Assembly (NCBI RefSeq): GCF_009720385.1
Contig: NZ_WARX01000031.1
Location: 62,001-126,000, forward strand
Length of the DNA stretch: 64,000 nt
Direction of reading: 5' to 3'
From: Catellatospora vulcania
GTDB taxonomy: Bacteria > Actinomycetota > Actinomycetes > Mycobacteriales > Micromonosporaceae
Part shown: piece by piece, positions 62,651 to 64,000 of the stretch
Layout of the letters: the number at the start of each line of letters is the position of its first letter
Numbering within the stretch: position 1 is the stretch's first letter
Notes under the pieces: model-generated
The model's input: the letters and a program-made list of their open reading frames with translations, nothing else
Database searches by the model: none
What the model was told of the DNA's origin: nothing
Translations under genes and position numbers: made by a program

Positions 62651-63970
62651 TCAGCCGGTGCCGCGGGCGATCTGCATGAGGAACTCGGCGTTGCTGCTCG
62701 TCTTGCGCAGCCGGTCGACGAGCTGCTCGCCGGTCTGCTGGGTGTCCATGGTGTGCAGTGCCCGGCGCAGCCGGCGGACCAGCTCCAGCTCCTGCGCGCC
62801 GACCAGCAGCTCCTCGCGGCGGGTGCTGGAGGAGTCGACGTCCACGGCGGGGAAGACGCGCCGGTCGGCGAGCCCCCGCAGCAGCCGCAGCTCGGCGTTG
62901 CCGGTGCTCTTGAACTCCTCGAAGATGACGGTGTCGCCCAGCGAGCCGGTCTCCACCAGCGCGGTGGCGATGATGGTCAGCGACCCGCCGCCCTCGATGG
63001 TGCGGGCCGCGCCGAGGAAGCGCTTGGGCGCGTGCAGCGCCCCGGCCTCGATGCCGCCCGACATGACCCGGCCGTTGGACGGCGCGGCGAGGTTGTAGGC
63101 ACGGCCCAGCCGGGTGATGGAGTCGAGCAGCACGACGACGTCGCGGCCCTGCTCGACCAGGCGCTTGGCGCGTTCGATGGCGAGTTCGGCGACCGCGATG
63201 TGGTCGACCGGCGGCCGGTCGAAGGTCGAGGAGACCACCTCGCCGCGTACGGTGCGCCGCATGTCGGTGACCTCCTCCGGACGCTCGTCGATGAGGATCG
63301 CCATGACGTGCGTGTCGGGATGGTTGACCGCCAGCGCGTGGGCGATCGCCTGCAGCACCATGGTCTTGCCCGCCTTCGGCGGCGACACGACCAGCGCCCG
63401 CTGGCCCTTGCCGATCGGGGTGAGCAGGTCTATCACGCGGGTCGTCAGCACGTCCGGCATGGTCTCCAGGCGCATCCGCTCCCGCGGGTAGATCGGGGTC
63501 AGCGCGTAGAAGTCCGGCCGCTCGCCGAGATGGTCGGCGGGCGCTCCGTTGACGGTGTCCACGGCGGTCACCGTGGGCCGCTGGGCGCGGCGGGCGTCGG
63601 CACGGTCGCCCCCGCCGGTGCGCCGGTTGCCGGTCGGGTGCGCCGCGGCGCCGGTGACGACGTCGCCGCGGCGCAGGCCGAGACGCTGCACGAGGCCGGG
63701 CGGCAGGTGCGGGTCGCCCGGGTCGGGCAGGTAGCCGTCGACGCGGACGAAGAAGTTCTTGTCGCGGACGTCGACGATGCCGCTGACCGCGGTCGTCGGG
63801 GCCGCCTCGACGGCGCCCGGCTCGGCGGCGCCGGGCTCGGTGCGGCCCGGCGGGTTCGTGCGGGGACGTTCCGCGACGCGACGGCGGCGGGTCGAGGTGG
63901 CAGGTCCCGTCACGCCGTTTCCGGCGGCGGGGCTCCCGGCTGCGGCGGGCCGCAGGGCGAGATCGGTCAT
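62651..63970 (-). CDS. rho: Transcription termination factor Rho, short form
   Basis: A 439-residue hexameric helicase of the Rho family. GYLPDPGDPHLPPGLVQRLGLRRGD marks the RNA-binding cold-shock-like domain, PPKAGKTMVLQ the P-loop, LIDERPEEVTDM the catalytic Glu region, and DSITRLGRAYN with GGIEAGALHAPKRF the Q-loop and neighbours. EEFKSTGNAELRL is the R-loop. It lacks the long Arg/Asp-rich N-terminal insert of the usual actinobacterial Rho (600 residues or more), so it may be a second paralogue. ATG at 63970; the preceding region continues beyond the window. Confidence 0.88.
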   Translation of the reverse strand: MTDLALRPAAAGSPAAGNGVTGPATSTRRRRVAERPRTNPPGRTEPGAAEPGAVEAAPTTAVSGIVDVRDKNFFVRVDGYLPDPGDPHLPPGLVQRLGLRRGDVVTGAAAHPTGNRRTGGGDRADARRAQRPTVTAVDTVNGAPADHLGERPDFYALTPIYPRERMRLETMPDVLTTRVIDLLTPIGKGQRALVVSPPKAGKTMVLQAIAHALAVNHPDTHVMAILIDERPEEVTDMRRTVRGEVVSSTFDRPPVDHIAVAELAIERAKRLVEQGRDVVVLLDSITRLGRAYNLAAPSNGRVMSGGIEAGALHAPKRFLGAARTIEGGGSLTIIATALVETGSLGDTVIFEEFKSTGNAELRLLRGLADRRVFPAVDVDSSSTRREELLVGAQELELVRRLRRALHTMDTQQTGEQLVDRLRKTSSNAEFLMQIARGTG

Positions 63971-64000
63971 GGGTACTCCTCGGAGACGGTGCGCCAGGCA

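Overview
The window is very GC-rich, its genes use G or C at most third codon positions, and many start with GTG or TTG. The gene families (S-adenosyl methyltransferase of the DUF574 type, CU044_5270-like sigma-operon partner, CehA-like Tat proteins, AbfB-tailed GH43 enzymes) are typical of filamentous actinomycetes. I infer a soil actinobacterium, most likely in or near the Micromonosporaceae. I recognised no tRNA, rRNA, CRISPR array or insertion sequence.

Layout. 1-5774: a nitrogen-scavenging operon with the end of a LIV-type binding protein, a cytosine-deaminase-like amidohydrolase, a NitT/TauT-type ABC transporter and an FAD-linked oxidase. 5945-10153: sulfotransferase, cytochrome P450, a secreted protein with two neocarzinostatin-like domains, and a ketoacyl-ACP synthase III. 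10349-14866: membrane and secreted proteins of unknown role and a Tat-exported PHP/CehA-like phosphoesterase. 14903-15521: two gene remnants, a monooxygenase and a TetR regulator, joined head to head as if one deletion removed both 5' ends. 15609-20492: a NatAB-like ABC exporter, a phosphotransferase-like protein and a two-component system. 21006-23460: a less GC-rich pair coding for a CHAT protease and a membrane-anchored PH-domain protein, probably a conflict or defence module.

23986-33459 is an almost unbroken operon, urtABCDE-ureABCFGD, for urea uptake and hydrolysis. It has three unusual inserts: a hairpin between urtA and urtB, a nested palindrome in the ureB-ureC gap, and a palindromic in-frame insertion inside ureF. 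No ureE is present; UreG has His-rich ends.

33491-39433 holds a sigma-region-like membrane protein, lipoproteins, a secreted beta-rich protein and a D-Ala-D-Ala carboxypeptidase. 39489-41943 holds the most striking pair: a macrodomain protein divergent from a protein that fuses a uracil-DNA-glycosylase-like domain to an arginine-type ADP-ribosyltransferase domain. This looks like an undescribed ADP-ribosylation system with a built-in reversal or immunity partner. 42184-49977 holds acetyltransferase, MarR plus a cytosolic AmiC-like receptor, two methyltransferases, a Tat-exported FAD oxidoreductase and a metallophosphoesterase. 50204-52341 is a sigma factor operon with two paralogous surface proteins. 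52582-56457 holds a crotonase, a second P450, a pterin-dehydratase/VOC fusion and a MOSC protein without the usual cysteine.

57771-62128 is a three-gene arabinan-degradation operon (three GH43 enzymes, two with AbfB and one with a ricin-type lectin domain) behind a LacI-type operator. The window ends with a small secreted protein and a short Rho factor.
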